Source: Amborella trichopoda (Eukaryota > Streptophyta > Magnoliopsida > Amborellales > Amborellaceae). From it: a stretch of DNA of 64,000 nucleotides. Below, piece by piece: positions 12,547 through 24,104 of this stretch. The notes under the pieces were generated by a model, which was given only the letters and a program-made list of their open reading frames with translations, searched no databases and was not told the origin of the DNA. Made by a program: the position numbers and the translations under genes. The DNA lies in assembly GCF_000471905.2 (NCBI RefSeq), contig NW_006495778.1, positions 2,494,765 through 2,558,764 on the forward strand, written 5' to 3'. Each line of letters starts with the position of its first letter. The stretch's first letter is position 1.

Positions 12547-12832
12547 ACACCAATTTTATGGTCTCATGGAATGGCTGATAAAACGGTACTCTTTGAAGCT
12601 GGGCAGGCTGCTCCTCCGTTCCTAGAACAAGCTGGTATCAGTTGCGAATTCAAGGTCTCTCTCTCTCTCTCTCTCATGTGCACAGCTACACAACACACAT
12701 ACCTTCGCAAGTAATTGGCATGTATTTGTGGTGGGTTTGCAGGCATATCCAGATCTTGGACATTCCATTACTGCTGAAGAGCTGAGTTCATTAGGGTCGT
12801 GGATCAAGTCTCACTTGCAAAGTTCTTCATAA
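12547..12832 (+). CDS. SOBER1-like carboxylesterase / acyl-protein thioesterase, last two exons
   Basis: Seen: exon 12547-12654 (acceptor CTACAG, donor AAG|GTCTC) reads TPILWSHGMADKTVLFEAGQ onward to CEFK; exon 12743-12832 (acceptor TTTGCAG) reads AYPDLGHSITAEELSSLGSW to a TAA stop. This is the C-terminal quarter of the phospholipase/carboxylesterase family (PF02230), closest in my memory to plant SOBER1-type proteins and rice Os04g0669500. The Asp (GMAD) and His (LGHS) of the catalytic triad are present; the nucleophile-bearing GFSQGG exon is not found anywhere upstream in the window. Family role: cytosolic hydrolase removing acyl groups from proteins or small esters. Either earlier exons lie more than 12 kb upstream beyond the hAT elements, or this is a gene fragment. 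Splice sites and reading frame are clean, which favours a real gene. Confidence 0.75.
12655..12742 (+). other. Thioesterase intron with (CT)n
   Basis: 88-bp GT-AG intron beginning GTCTCTCT and carrying a (CT)n run; interrupts the coding frame at phase 0. Confidence 0.8.
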
Positions 12833-14480
12833 GACCTATTGGCCTCCATTTTGGGTCTATAAGGTTGTCAGGTAATGCATTTTGGGTTGCAAGCCCAGCT
12901 CCTTTAAAATTTGTAGATCTCTGCTTAAGTTGTCATTGAGACCTATTTCAGCCACTGCCTCGCTCAAGAAACTATGGCCTATAATTTCAAGTGTTGCAAC
13001 CTCAAGGAAATATCTCTTTCCCTCTCTCTCTCTCTCTCTCTCAACCACCCCCCCCCCCCCAACTTCGAATCCCTAAGATGCTGAAATGTTGTCCGACTTT
13101 AAATCTTAGGTGAATCCATGCACCTAAGGTGGAGTCATTCTTTTGGTAAGTGTTTTAACTTTGGGAGGCCAACCAACTGTAAATTGAACAGCCATGGTTT
13201 GGACTGGTTTTGTCCTTGCAAGAGTCTACAGCTCTGGATTGTTTGTCATACTTATGGGGGAGACGGAAACTGGCCAAGACTTCCTGGCACATCATATGTC
13301 CAAATAACCTGGGAAAGCATATAAAAAGTAGAAGGATGAAGAGGGTGAAAACCATACAGCGGTACTAGACCCTCAACAGAAATATGCAGAACACCATTCC
13401 CCGTCAATCCATGGGGGTCGGTCCATAGGTTTTAAAGAGAACCTAAGACAATGAACCAGGAGTCCTACCATCACTGTTATTGGTGGTGAACACCTAAGAA
13501 AATGTGTCCTTGTAGTTGAAGTATGAGGCTGAAGTGACTCCTTGTTTGATCTCTCTCATGGTGGGAGCACTCTACTCGAAGAAAGTTGCCACCTTCTTCA
13601 GAATGAAAGTGCATCTTCTGTTTTTCTTTGATTTCATAATGTGCCTCACATCTGCAGAGCTTATCCACATTAGTAGTCTCTAACAAGGGTTGAACTGAGT
13701 GTACCATTCTCAGCTTCCAAACAATCAGATATTAAAGTATTAGCTATGCTACATACATCTTGAGTTTCACTATTTCCGGGTCGACTCCCATATTCTACCT
13801 ACTCTAAATTCTTTTTTGAGGATTCTCTCTTCCGTAAAATCTCTCAATAAGAAGACCGAATCCAATTAGCTACACAATCCGTTGAAGTCTCTCTCTTTGA
13901 AGGTCACATGCTCTAATCTTCTTTAGAAAGCAGGTCCCGTTTTATTTTTATGGCATATGTCCATCCCTTAACTGTAGCTTAATAACAAGGAAGGAGTGTG
14001 TGACCCCTTTATCGAATTTAGAAAGTTAATGCATGTGATTTTGTCACTAAATTATTTTAGGATTTATCCTATATGTGTATGTTACTCTAAATTTCGTTTT
14101 CAGGGTTCTATCTTCCCTAAAATCTCTTCATTTAGCTATATTATGCCCTAAAATCCCTCGTATATTGTAGGCCCTTTCTATATATAAAGTTCCCCTTTAT
14201 TCTTGCTACATGTGTCGCCATTGAACTGTGGCTTAATAATGACATAGATATGGTATAGAGAGATATCACAAGCCAGCCAAAGAAGGCTAGGCCTGGTCAA
14301 AGCATCCTACCCAAAGGATCCTACCCCGTTCAGCATCTTAAAGCTCAATCATGCCAGGACTTTGAGGGGGGGACCCAGGCCCTGGAAGAGTAGGGAGCTT
14401 TGTTAGAGATAACAATGGGTCGATCCTTATTACGCACACTATGGTCTGCTAGCCTCTCTAACAATGGGTGCATCCTTATT
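12833..14480. other. Downstream flank with simple repeats, no gene recognised
   Basis: Contains (CT)n at 13018-13044 followed by a C run (13048-13061), and an imperfect tandem repeat: TACTCTAAATT and CTTCC.TAAAATCTCT near 13800-13850 recur near 14090-14130, and CATATGTC...TGTAGCTTAATA at 13955 recurs as CATGTGTC...TGTGGCTTAATA at 14209. Confidence 0.5.
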
Positions 14481-14509
14481 ACTCAATGTGGGGGGTGGCT
14501 TAGTGATCC

Positions 14510-14870
14510 AAGGCCTCAGGCTGTAAGAGGACTGCTGGGTTCGTTTGATAATGGAGGCAGACTCAATTAACTTGATACAGTGAGGAAGTGACTGGCAACC
14601 ATGTCCATGGAGGTTAATCAATTTCTTAGATGAAATAAGACAATGAATTGGTAACATAGATAGGTCTTTGTTCACTCCTGTTGAGACATGAACGAGGCAG
14701 CCGATGCTCTTGCTAGGGATGGAGTTTTGAAACTTACACTTAACTGTTATCAAGCTTTGAGTTTTGATATTGTTCCTTATTATGGTTCTGCAGAATCTAT
14801 TCCTTATCATAGCTATGTAAAATCTACTGTACAGATTCATTTTTGTGCACAAGTAGAAATACACTTGTAA
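14510..14870 (+). mobile_element. LINE 3' fragment (RNase H tail)
   Basis: Plus strand reads VMEADSINLIQ, PWRLINFLDEIRQ and, after a frameshift, MNEAADALARDG at 14688. These are the E-x-D, P-W-R-L and N-x-x-A-D-x-L-A-R-x-G blocks of the LINE RNase H domain. The opposite-strand frame of 141 codons is a shadow. Confidence 0.7.
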
Positions 14871-15149
14871 TCAATTCTGATTACATTAATTAGTTGATTA
14901 AAAACAAAAGAGAGTGTTTCCACATGTGAGCTGATGCACTACAATAATGTTGTCTCTGTCGTCTTATGAAAATTGACTACGGAGATGTTAGCTCAACTTG
15001 CAAGATAGTAGATGGGGATGACCAGTACAAGGAGGCGCTGAGCACCAGAGCCATTTCAGCAGGGGCATTTCAACATGATTAGCAAAAAGTTCCAAGCTTC
15101 CTTTCCCTCCGAATTTTAACTCCTTGCAGTAGAGCCATTTCAGTATGAT

Positions 15150-16470
15150 TAGTAGATACATTTTCTCAAGGTCCTACATGGCAAAAAACCACATTGCCTC
15201 CGCTATCACGGCATACACCACCCACCTTTGCCAAACCTGGATTTCCTAAAGATGAGCCATCCGAACTCAATTTGAAACACCCTGTCAATGGTGGCTGCCA
15301 AGTACATCTAGGTCTAATCTTAATGAAATTGAAAGTGATAAGCTTAGCCAAATTCAACTCAACGTCCACCTCAGAAACACTTGAACCTTTCCTAGTAATT
15401 CTAAACCAGCTCCACACCCTAAACAAAATTCTATTATTTATCCCTTGAATCTCTGATGATACTCCTTCAAATTTCTATTCATTTCCAACCACAACTCTCA
15501 TATAATAGCTGCCCGAAAAATGTCCCAGATCATGCCGCTTACTTTTGCATCTCGCTTGAGAAGGTCGAGGATGTCTTTATGAGAATCATGAGAATTAGGA
15601 CAAACCATAGAAACACCTATTTTTTGCATTGCTCAACACTAAATATGATAAGAGAAAGGACAATGTAGAAATCGATGGTCTCTGTTTTCCTCATTATTTT
15701 TGCAAAATAGGTGTACATGAGCTAAGATTTTCCCTCTCTTCTTAATAATGAAAGGTTGGAGCTTTTCCTTGTGTCAGTACCCATATAAAGGCCTGCATCT
15801 TATGTGGTACTCACCACTTCCAAATTACCTTCAAATTAGCCTGGCTCCATCTAAACCGATCATGAAAAAGAATGGAGTAAGTTGACTTGACCGAGAAGAT
15901 ATCATCATATTTGAATTCCCATACCGATTCATCCTCCATAGTACTAGATTTATGAATTCCCTCCATAACCTTCAACAATTCCAAGATTTGTTCAGCAACA
16001 ATGTAAGGAATTCTATTGTAAAGGCAATTGACATTCCAAAAATTTGAGTTCTCATTCCATTCACACATCTCCCTCACCTTTGCCATGGCTGAGCTATTCT
16101 TTGAAACGAACCTGGATGTTGATATTTAAAAGTAATATCAAGGGCCCATTTATGATGCTAGAAAAGGATATTGTCACCTTTCCAAACTGACCACCTTGCA
16201 TGCCTTTTATAAACGAGTGCAAAGATAAAATGGATTTCCAAACATGAGATTGATGTAAACTATTACGGCCCCTAGCAATCAAATTATTTGAAGGGTCCAC
16301 ACCATCCTTGACAACTAACACCTTTTTTCATAGTTGTTGCTCATTATACATTGCCTGCCACCAACACATGGCAATTAATGCTTGGTTAACTAACTTCTAT
16401 TTTCGGATACCCACGCCACTTTCCTTTTTAGGAGTACATACGTTTTGCCAATTCACCAAATGATACTTCC
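15150..16470 (-). mobile_element. LINE 3' fragment (zf-RVT and RNase H)
   Basis: Reading the minus strand: SHVWKSILSLHSFIK and IFFWHHKWA (pre-zf region, near 16200-16260), a zf-RVT segment near 15780-15830 (PHK.QAFIW), a linker, then RNase H with LTGCFKLSSDGSSLGNPGLA near 15250-15290. Many stops. Reverse-transcriptase part not seen. Confidence 0.75.
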
Positions 16471-17670
16471 TTCTTCATTGGAACTCCAAAAAAAATTCCT
16501 TTGCTCAATTGTTTTTATGATATTTCTAGGCACAAGGAGTAAGGACATTTGCTAAATACAGAGATTGGAAAGAGAACATTTAATAAGGGAAGAGACGCAG
16601 GCTCTGCTGCTTAGTTGACTCTGCGAATGGAGTTTTGATTCATCGACTTAGGTAGAAAGAGATGGTGGGAAATGGTAGCACTGGCGATAGAAAGGATTTT
16701 GTCGGGCTTATTCTAAGGATCAGATGGTGAAAATGGCATGATTTTGTTTCCATTACGAGTTGCAGACCAACACCACCGGGAGTTGTTCAGAGTTGGATTC
16801 TACCTTGGATGTAAATTTGCAAGCTCAGTTGTTATGAGCTGAAAGCCTGTATTACGAGCAAGTTTCTCACCATTTTTGTTCAGCTTAATGTTCTGACAAT
16901 TTTTGAGGGCGAAGGGGTTAATTCATTAATGCTCTTTATAAAGCTTGAACACTGCCAGCTGCGAATTTTGCAATGGTGCCCTGTGATCTTGAGAATTATT
17001 GCTGTGTGCCGTAAAATTCAATACCAACAAAAGTTATTGAGTTTTAGGAATAAAATTTAAAGCTCCGAGTTTTATCTCTGGTTGTCATGTTCTTTTGTCG
17101 ATTATGTTTGTCAATGGAGGAGCAAGGCTCGCTACCCAATGTTGGTAACCTTCCAAATACTTCAATCTGCACGGCATACTTTGGCTTCCTTTAAGAAAAC
17201 CCTTCGCACCACCACCACCATGATTTCTTCCGAATCTCCTCGCTACTAAAGCAGCCCCAAACAGCATTAGCCCATTTATGAAAAGAAGAAAAAGGGCAAA
17301 AAAATACAAGAGAACTTCTTATCTTTATCTTCATCACCATGTGAGAGAAAGATAAAAGAGTGGAGAATGGTTTCATAACACTGGTTTCTGCTATTTTTGC
17401 CCTTCAAAAAATTAGAAAAGTGAGAGAGAGAGAGGATCCAGGCCCAGGTTACCTGAGATGAAATTCCAGTGCACACCATCCATTGAGATGGACCGTGCAG
17501 ATCCAAGGGCCCGCACTATGATATATGTGAACAAGATCACAAAAGAAAAAGTAGTTTGCAATGGAACACTTAACGAAAATTAGATCTTGGTTGTACGTTC
17601 GCATCCAACCAAATTGAAACTTGAATGCAAATGTGGGCCGGCACGAAGTAGGAAGCAGTAGAAACTGTCT
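16471..17670. other. No gene recognised
   Basis: Mixed AT-rich sequence. Open minus-strand frames at 17085-17506 contain GGGG-coding (CCA)n and CT runs but no family motif. Confidence 0.5.
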
Positions 17671-18550
17671 TTTTTTTTTATAGAAATTCCGAACTTTATT
17701 AATTAGATATTAAAAGGAAATTATATAATCCGAGACAAGAGTCTTAGTTAAAGCAGTGCTTCCTTTGGCATGGAAATCCGCCAATACATTGACTTCACGA
17801 ATGTTCCGAGACAAAGTCTTAATTAAAGCAGTGCTTCCTTTGGCATGGAAATCCACCAATACATTTGACTTTACACATTTGACTTCACGAATGTTCCAAA
17901 TTTGTATCAAATTAGACTGAAACGCCTAAGGCAATTTTTGTTCCCTATTACACCATTTGACCGCAATTTTTTTCCCTATCCATTTGACCTATTATGGCAT
18001 TTGATGACATTAGGCAATTTTTATCCCCTATTACACCATTTGACCGCAATTGCTTTTCCTATCCATTTGACCTATTATGGCATCTGATGACATTAAGTGA
18101 ATTACCTTCCACAACACAATAAGATCTTAAATTCCTCCTCACAAAAAGTTTTAAACCACAACACAATTAGATCCTAAATTCCTTACCACAAAAAGTTTTA
18201 AACCATTAAAGAAAAGTTTTAAACCATTAAAGAGAGCCAAGATTTCTGCTCTTTTCACTTGCATAAGAGAAACAACAGTTCCATTCCAATCCCTCACCAC
18301 TCTTTCATAACCAGCTACCACTCCTCCATAACCAGCTAACCCTAAGGTCCCTAACGAGCTAAAAGAGCCCAATTGAAAAAGATTTCCATAATATCTTTCC
18401 CAATGTAATTGAGAACAAAAGCCAAATCTGAGTGTAATATTTTCTCCAAAATTCTCTCAACACGCATACTTATCCCGTCAAACACTCTTCTATTTCTTTC
18501 CTTCCAAACCTCCCATACTATCAATCCTCTTGCTATTTTCCAAATCATCT
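17671..18550 (-). mobile_element. LINE 3' fragment with poly(A), internally duplicated
   Basis: Minus strand: WKIARGLIVWEVWKERNRRV (end of zf-RVT, near 18490-18540), RNase H piece GTLGLAGYGGVVAGYERVV near 18290-18340, and tail NVLADFHAKGSTALTKTL near 17730-17790, then an A-rich tail at about 17671-17680. Two internal tandem duplications interrupt it. Confidence 0.75.
17735..18095. repeat. Two tandem duplications inside the LINE tail
   Basis: AAAGCAGTGCTTCCTTTGGC recurs about 76 bp apart (17752 and 17827). Next to it GGCAATTTTT...CCATTTGACC recurs about 80 bp apart (about 17931 and 18012), each unit ending CCATTTGACCTATTATGGCA. Confidence 0.85.
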
Positions 18551-18713
18551 ATTTAGCATAGATAATACTAAGTTTTAGATAATCCCCTTAACTTCCGAAG
18601 GCGTAACATATTACAACCCAGCCAAACCAAGAACACTACATAAGCATTTGCCTTCTTTGGTACCGTGTAAGAAGAATTTAAGTAAAACAAAAAAAAGAGA
18701 ATGAAGCATTGGC

Positions 18714-19205
18714 CATTGTTTGCAAAATCGAACCGGAACAGTTAACCAGACATGGGCCTAGAAGTGGTTTAACCAATCTAACCGGTAAACCGACCAATTC
18801 AACCGTTCTAACCGAGCAAGTCTCGGGTAGTCAAAAAAGTGTTGAAAAAATAAAAAAATACAAAAAAAATCTGCTAAAATATAAAAAACATATAAAAAAT
18901 GATTAAAACTAAACACATTCAAATGAAGTTGAAAACTAATGAAACATAGATTTTAACAAATCGATTTTTGAATTAAAATGAGTATTAATGACAAATAATT
19001 TTTAATCTTTACCATAATGTAAAGAATAATAGAAAGTGCATTACAAACCAAATTCCTTACTTTTGGGAATTTATATACATTTTTTTGAATTTTTTTTTTA
19101 AATACTGGACAATCACCAAAACCGCCCCAAACCAGAACCGGTCACTGGCCGATTCCGATCTAACCGGGCGGTTAGTGGTTAGATCGCCTGGTTTTAATAA
19201 CAATG
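18714..19205. mobile_element. Short non-autonomous hAT of the CCGGTTA family
   Basis: Left end CATTGTTTGCAAAATCG matches the right end of hAT C (CAGTGTTCGCAAAATTG); right end inward CATTGTTATTAAAACCAGG. Interior is AT-rich with CCGGTTA words at both ends. No 8-bp duplication was found (GCATTGGC versus CTCCAATT), so one end may be changed. Confidence 0.6.
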
Positions 19206-19564
19206 CTCCAATTTCAAGGCAAAATTTCCTCACAAGTTGGAAACCGTCTCGTATGCCTTCAGTTCCAAGCTTGCTTGGGTGATTACAAGCTCTTCATACC
19301 TTAAAATGTAACACAAGTCCCCAACCCATCAAACTCGAACTACACTTTCGGGGTGGATCTCTTTAACCTAGAAGGCCTTGTATAGCATATAGATGCAATC
19401 AATTTTGAAATGTAATGAGACGTGCTCAACACTGATTAAATAATTGTGCTTAATGTTCAAATATTCATCTGATGATAATGAAACTACCACCGAAAAAATT
19501 AATTTAACCAGAGAAAAGGAAGACATCACCTAACCAAAAAGATGCTACAGAGATTATACACTTT
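19206..19564. other. LPXB 3' flank
   Basis: No coding signal. Probably includes the LPXB 3' UTR; no AATAAA seen close to the stop. Confidence 0.5.
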
Positions 19565-19748
19565 TCAAGTGTTACAAGTCAATTCATACATAATGGTAGA
19601 TGCAGCAATCATACTTGGTGTGCATGAAGATCCAAGCCTTCCCCCATGCAAATTATACAAACTTTTCTGCTTTGGGCATAGAATATTAAGCACGTTCCTA
19701 GCAGATGCCATCTGTTCCTCACGAAGGCTTTCGTCCCAAATGATTTTG
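19565..19748 (-). CDS. LPXB: LPXB exon 8 with stop codon
   Basis: Acceptor AATTGCAG. Continues the codon split by intron 7 and reads IIWDESLREEQMASARNVL, the usual C-terminal helix, then a family-variable tail of about 35 residues to TGA at 19565-19567. No canonical AATAAA was seen just downstream. Confidence 0.9.
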
Positions 19749-22700
19749 CTGCAATTGGGGGTAAGACAAGTTTATTTAGATGAGTTCCTCCACAATTTTA
19801 ATTCATTATTAATCGGTGACAATTTTCTTTTCTTTCTGCAAGGTACTCATCAGTCCTAAGCACATTCATACATGTATCATGCACGAATGATAGACTGCAT
19901 GAAAGTGCATGCCTCTGATTTCATTGACAAGGAAATCCACAAGCAGTTAGCGCGTTATTTCAGTACATTACACAATAATGGACTGAAATCCATCCATGCA
20001 ATGCTGATGAGGACCAACCAGGACAGGGGATGCAATCAACCAATTGGAGAAGCAAATGTCAAAAGTTCACTAAAATTCAGAAAGCTTAGCAGTCAAAAAG
20101 ATCTAGCTTGGCCACCTATTATCAACTTAATTGAGCATCATCTTACTTGAGCAACATGGACAATCTATCAGCTGTGCAATTGGATAATAGAGCTTCTGGA
20201 ATAACAGCTGAATCCAACAGAATATTCGGTAGGGACACGTACTTTGACTTTGTCCTCAAACGAATAAACCATTCTGTCAAGAAATGGGCACGATACCCAA
20301 CAACGCAAGGCAGCCGTGCAAGTTGCAATTCCATAACAGCTGTCCCTGAAGTAGCAATTGCAGCTTTGCTTGCCTGCAAAAAGTTCCATAGTAATGTCTA
20401 AAATAAATTGAACCTAGTCCGACAAAAAAATACTTGTCAGACACCATGTACACGGATACATAAAATGAAAATTTGATAGTATAATACAACGAAAATGAAT
20501 TATGACATGCATTTTGTGACAACTTTCATATATTTGCAATCAAACCTGACATGCTTTTAGCAACTCTCACAGTTGTAATCAAAGCGCCACAAAAGTTGAA
20601 ATTTTTTCAGATACTTCCACTTACATCTTAGAAGAAGAAAAGCCAGAACCATGATGCATTTTTCTCATAAGAAAAATCAGACAATGTGGATCAATAGCAT
20701 AAATCAGATCAAGAATAACATACGCTGAAAGCATCATATTTTTTGAAAGAAGATTCCCCGGATATCAATATGGCAGGCACCACCCATTGCTGAACATTCT
20801 TCTTGATGTGTTCCTGAACATGTTGATTAGATGCTACAGGAATGACGGCCACCATATCAGGAAAAGAGCATCTAAGTAACTTCAGAGTATCAGCAAAAAT
20901 AGGCAGCATGCGTGTAACCTCTTGCAATCTACTGCCAGGAAGTAAACTGATAATGGTGGTCTCTGTCAACCAGAAGAGAAGAAATCATGAGATAAGGGAA
21001 GAATTATGGAGAGTAGGATTCACCTGAACTCTAAATAAAACCATTTTATGCTCATCATCACTGCATCATTGAAACTGCCACAACTTACTCAAAAGACACT
21101 CATTTTTTATAAGTAAAATAAAAAAACACATCTTCAACATAGTAAAGATGATTCTGAAATAAAATCATCTAATAATCCTATAATAGAATTACCAAGGAGT
21201 TCTACTTCATCTATACATCCAAAATTAGAAAGCTTATATAGAACAAGAGAAAATATTGTCATCCCACAATATAAGTTAGCACAAAAATCTGAACGAGAAT
21301 TAACTGATTTAGAAATGGATTTTCAAGTCTTAACTCTTCAGGAAGAAAAAAGGCATAATAAAAAATTTATTGAACAGGATTATCTGTCTGAAGAAAATAA
21401 GGCAATTAGAACTTGGTATAAACAAAATTTTCAACCTAGATTAGTAGAATTATTACATATAAAATATAACAAGGCACGAAAAAGAGAACACTATAATAAA
21501 GGATTTTTTGTATGGTTAAGAGAAATATGTAAGGAGAAAAAAGTTCATATTCCTAATTTTGAAGTAAATACACTACAAAGTCAATATAGTTCATATGAGA
21601 CAATAGATGGAAATACATTAACTAGTATCCATCCTCCTGAAAAAAGTATTGTTATAAAAGGATCAAATCCAGACTTAAAATTAGAAACAAAAGCTACACC
21701 ATATAAAATGACTACAAACATAAAGCTGAATTAATTCCACATGTGATAGAACAAAATAATTACACCAATCTATGTATGCAATCATTAGGAAAGCAGGCAT
21801 CCAGAATTGAAAATATGTTAAGACCTGTACCTCTACAAGAAAAACACAAAAATGTCTTATTCAAACCAGCTCCATCACTTGACAAAGAAAGATTTAAACT
21901 TGGAGAAGATAATAAGACCTTAATGGATATGTTAATATCAAAATTATCTCAATTAGAGATCCAGGATAAAAAAGGAAAAGGCAAAGTTATCCCTGAATAG
22001 TCTACGTTAACCTTGCAAGCCGAGACACCCATAATAGCTGACACAAAAGAAAATATGGAAGAAGCCTTTACTGAAAACAGTCATAGTCAAGACAACAATA
22101 ACATCCAAAGAATAACATATGGAAAATCATGGAAACCATTGACAGCTAGACCTTATCATCATAGACCTACTTCTGTAGATATACAATTCGAAGAAGACTT
22201 AGTAGCTCAGAATATTTCTTATTCTGAAAGATCAATAGTAAATTGGAACATAGATGGATTGTCTGAACAACAGATATTAGACACCATGAAACATATGACC
22301 ATGTACGCTTCTGCATACAAAATGGTAGGCAACCATGATCAAGAAGTTGCCAAAGCCATTATCTGTGCTTCACAGGATGGCTTCGAGGTTGGTGGGACTT
22401 TCACTTACCTGAAACTACCAAACAACAAATTCTTAATAATACTCGTCAATGGACTGCTAAAAATGAAAATAATCAAGAAATTCTATATTCTGAAAGTGAC
22501 GCTGTCATTTTGTGGGGAGTATAGCCTTACTGGAAGCCCGATCTGAAGATTTATTATCTAATTTGCGATGCCCAACCCTATCCCATTTTATAAATGGTAC
22601 AAAGATGTTTTCTTTTCTAAACTATTAAGTAGAGATAATAGCCAACAGGATCATTGGAAAGAAAAATTTGTTGCAGGATTACCATATTTATTTGCTGAGA

Positions 22701-24033
22701 AAGTAAAAACTAGATTAAAAAATAAGAATGGAGGAATCATACCATATTCTGTCTATACATTAGGAGAATTATCTGCAGAAATATGTGCAGAAGGATTAGC
22801 CTTATGCACTTATATGAAACTAAAAAAGCAATTAGATAAACAGAAAATGACTGGTAAAAAAGAACTAAGAGACTTTTGTGAACAATTCGGATATCATATA
22901 GAAAAATCTAAAGATAAATTTCATAAAAAGAAAAGATATAAATCAGAAAGAAAGGACAAGAAATCTTATAAAAAATATAAAAAAGAAAAATTTATAAAGA
23001 GATTCTCTCCCAAATATAAACATCACAAAGGTCGAAAAAAATTACCTGTATGCTATAAATGCGAAAAAATTGGCCATTATAAAAGCCAATGTAAAGTGAA
23101 AAAGAAAATTGACACAATAATCTTAGAAGAATCAATTAGAAATAAGCTACATGATATCATACAAATATATGATGATAACTCTTCTGAAACTTCTACAGAT
23201 ACCTCTTTATTAGGACAAATGGAAGATGAAGAATATTATATGTCCTCCACAAAACAATCTGAATCTGAACAAAACATGGAAGAATGTTCTTGTAATATGT
23301 TATCAAAAGAAGATACATTAATTTTAGACCTCATAGAAAAACTAAATGATCCAGAGGAAAAAAGAGAAACCATTACCCAATTTATTACATTAGCAAAAGC
23401 AAAAAATAAACCAGTTCCTTTACTCAAACCCCCAGAAGATTATAATTTTGCTGAAATACTCCAAGGAATTAATAAAAAAGATATACTCCAAAGAGAACCC
23501 ATAATATCTGAATTAAAAAAAGAAGTAAATGAAATAAAAACAGAAGTAGGACAACTAAATACTAGAATCAAAATATTAGAATTACAAAATGACATATCAG
23601 GAACCATAACTGATACAGATGAAGTTGAATTTGATCAACCAGTAGATACTAACCATACATTAGGAGAATTATCTGCAGAAATATGTGCAGAAGGATTAGC
23701 CTTATGAACTGATATGAAATTAAAAAAGCAATTAGATAAACAGAAAATGACTGGTAAAAAAGAACTAGGAGACTTTTGTGAACAATTTGGATATCATATA
23801 GAAAAATCTAAAGATAAATTTTATAAAAAGAAAAGATATAAGTCAGAAAGAAAGGACAAGAAATCTTATAAAAAATATAAAAAAGAAAAATTTATAAAGA
23901 GATTCTCTCCCAAATATAAATATCATAAAGGTCGAAAAAAATTACCTGTATGCTATAAATGCGGAAAAATTGGCCATTATAAAAGGCAATGTAAAGTGAA
24001 AAAGAAAATTCACACAATAATCTTAGAAGAATC

Positions 24034-24068
<35 letters not shown>

Positions 24069-24072
24069 TAAC

Positions 24073-24104
<32 letters not shown>

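Larger units (their letters stand above)
21140..24033 (+). mobile_element. Endogenous pararetrovirus fragment 1 (coat-protein region)
   Basis: Plus-strand frames at 21140-21734, 21743-22000, 22013-22546, 22568-23707 and 23714-24033 together follow the coat-protein region of Caulimoviridae-like plant polyproteins. Signatures: SIVNWNIDGLSEQQILDTMK near 22240, WYKDVFFSKLL near 22590, and a basic Lys-rich tract with a CCHC knuckle. Stops and frameshifts lie near 21735, 22001, 22390 and 23706. The movement protein, protease and reverse transcriptase are absent. It sits antisense inside LPXB intron 5. Placement within the family (petuvirus- or florendovirus-like) is inferred. Confidence 0.75.

Noticed and set aside
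12857-13048. Minus-strand 63-codon frame downstream of the thioesterase
   Set aside because: Half comes from a (CT)n run; the rest has no partner exon or known family.
14439-14864. 141-codon minus-strand frame
   Set aside because: It is antisense to a LINE RNase H tail with recognisable motifs on the plus strand.
18706-19213. 8-bp target duplication for the 18.7-kb hAT
   Set aside because: GCATTGGC and CTCCAATT do not match in any register I tried.
19542-19859. 105-codon plus-strand frame
   Set aside because: Antisense shadow of LPXB exon 8 and intron 7.
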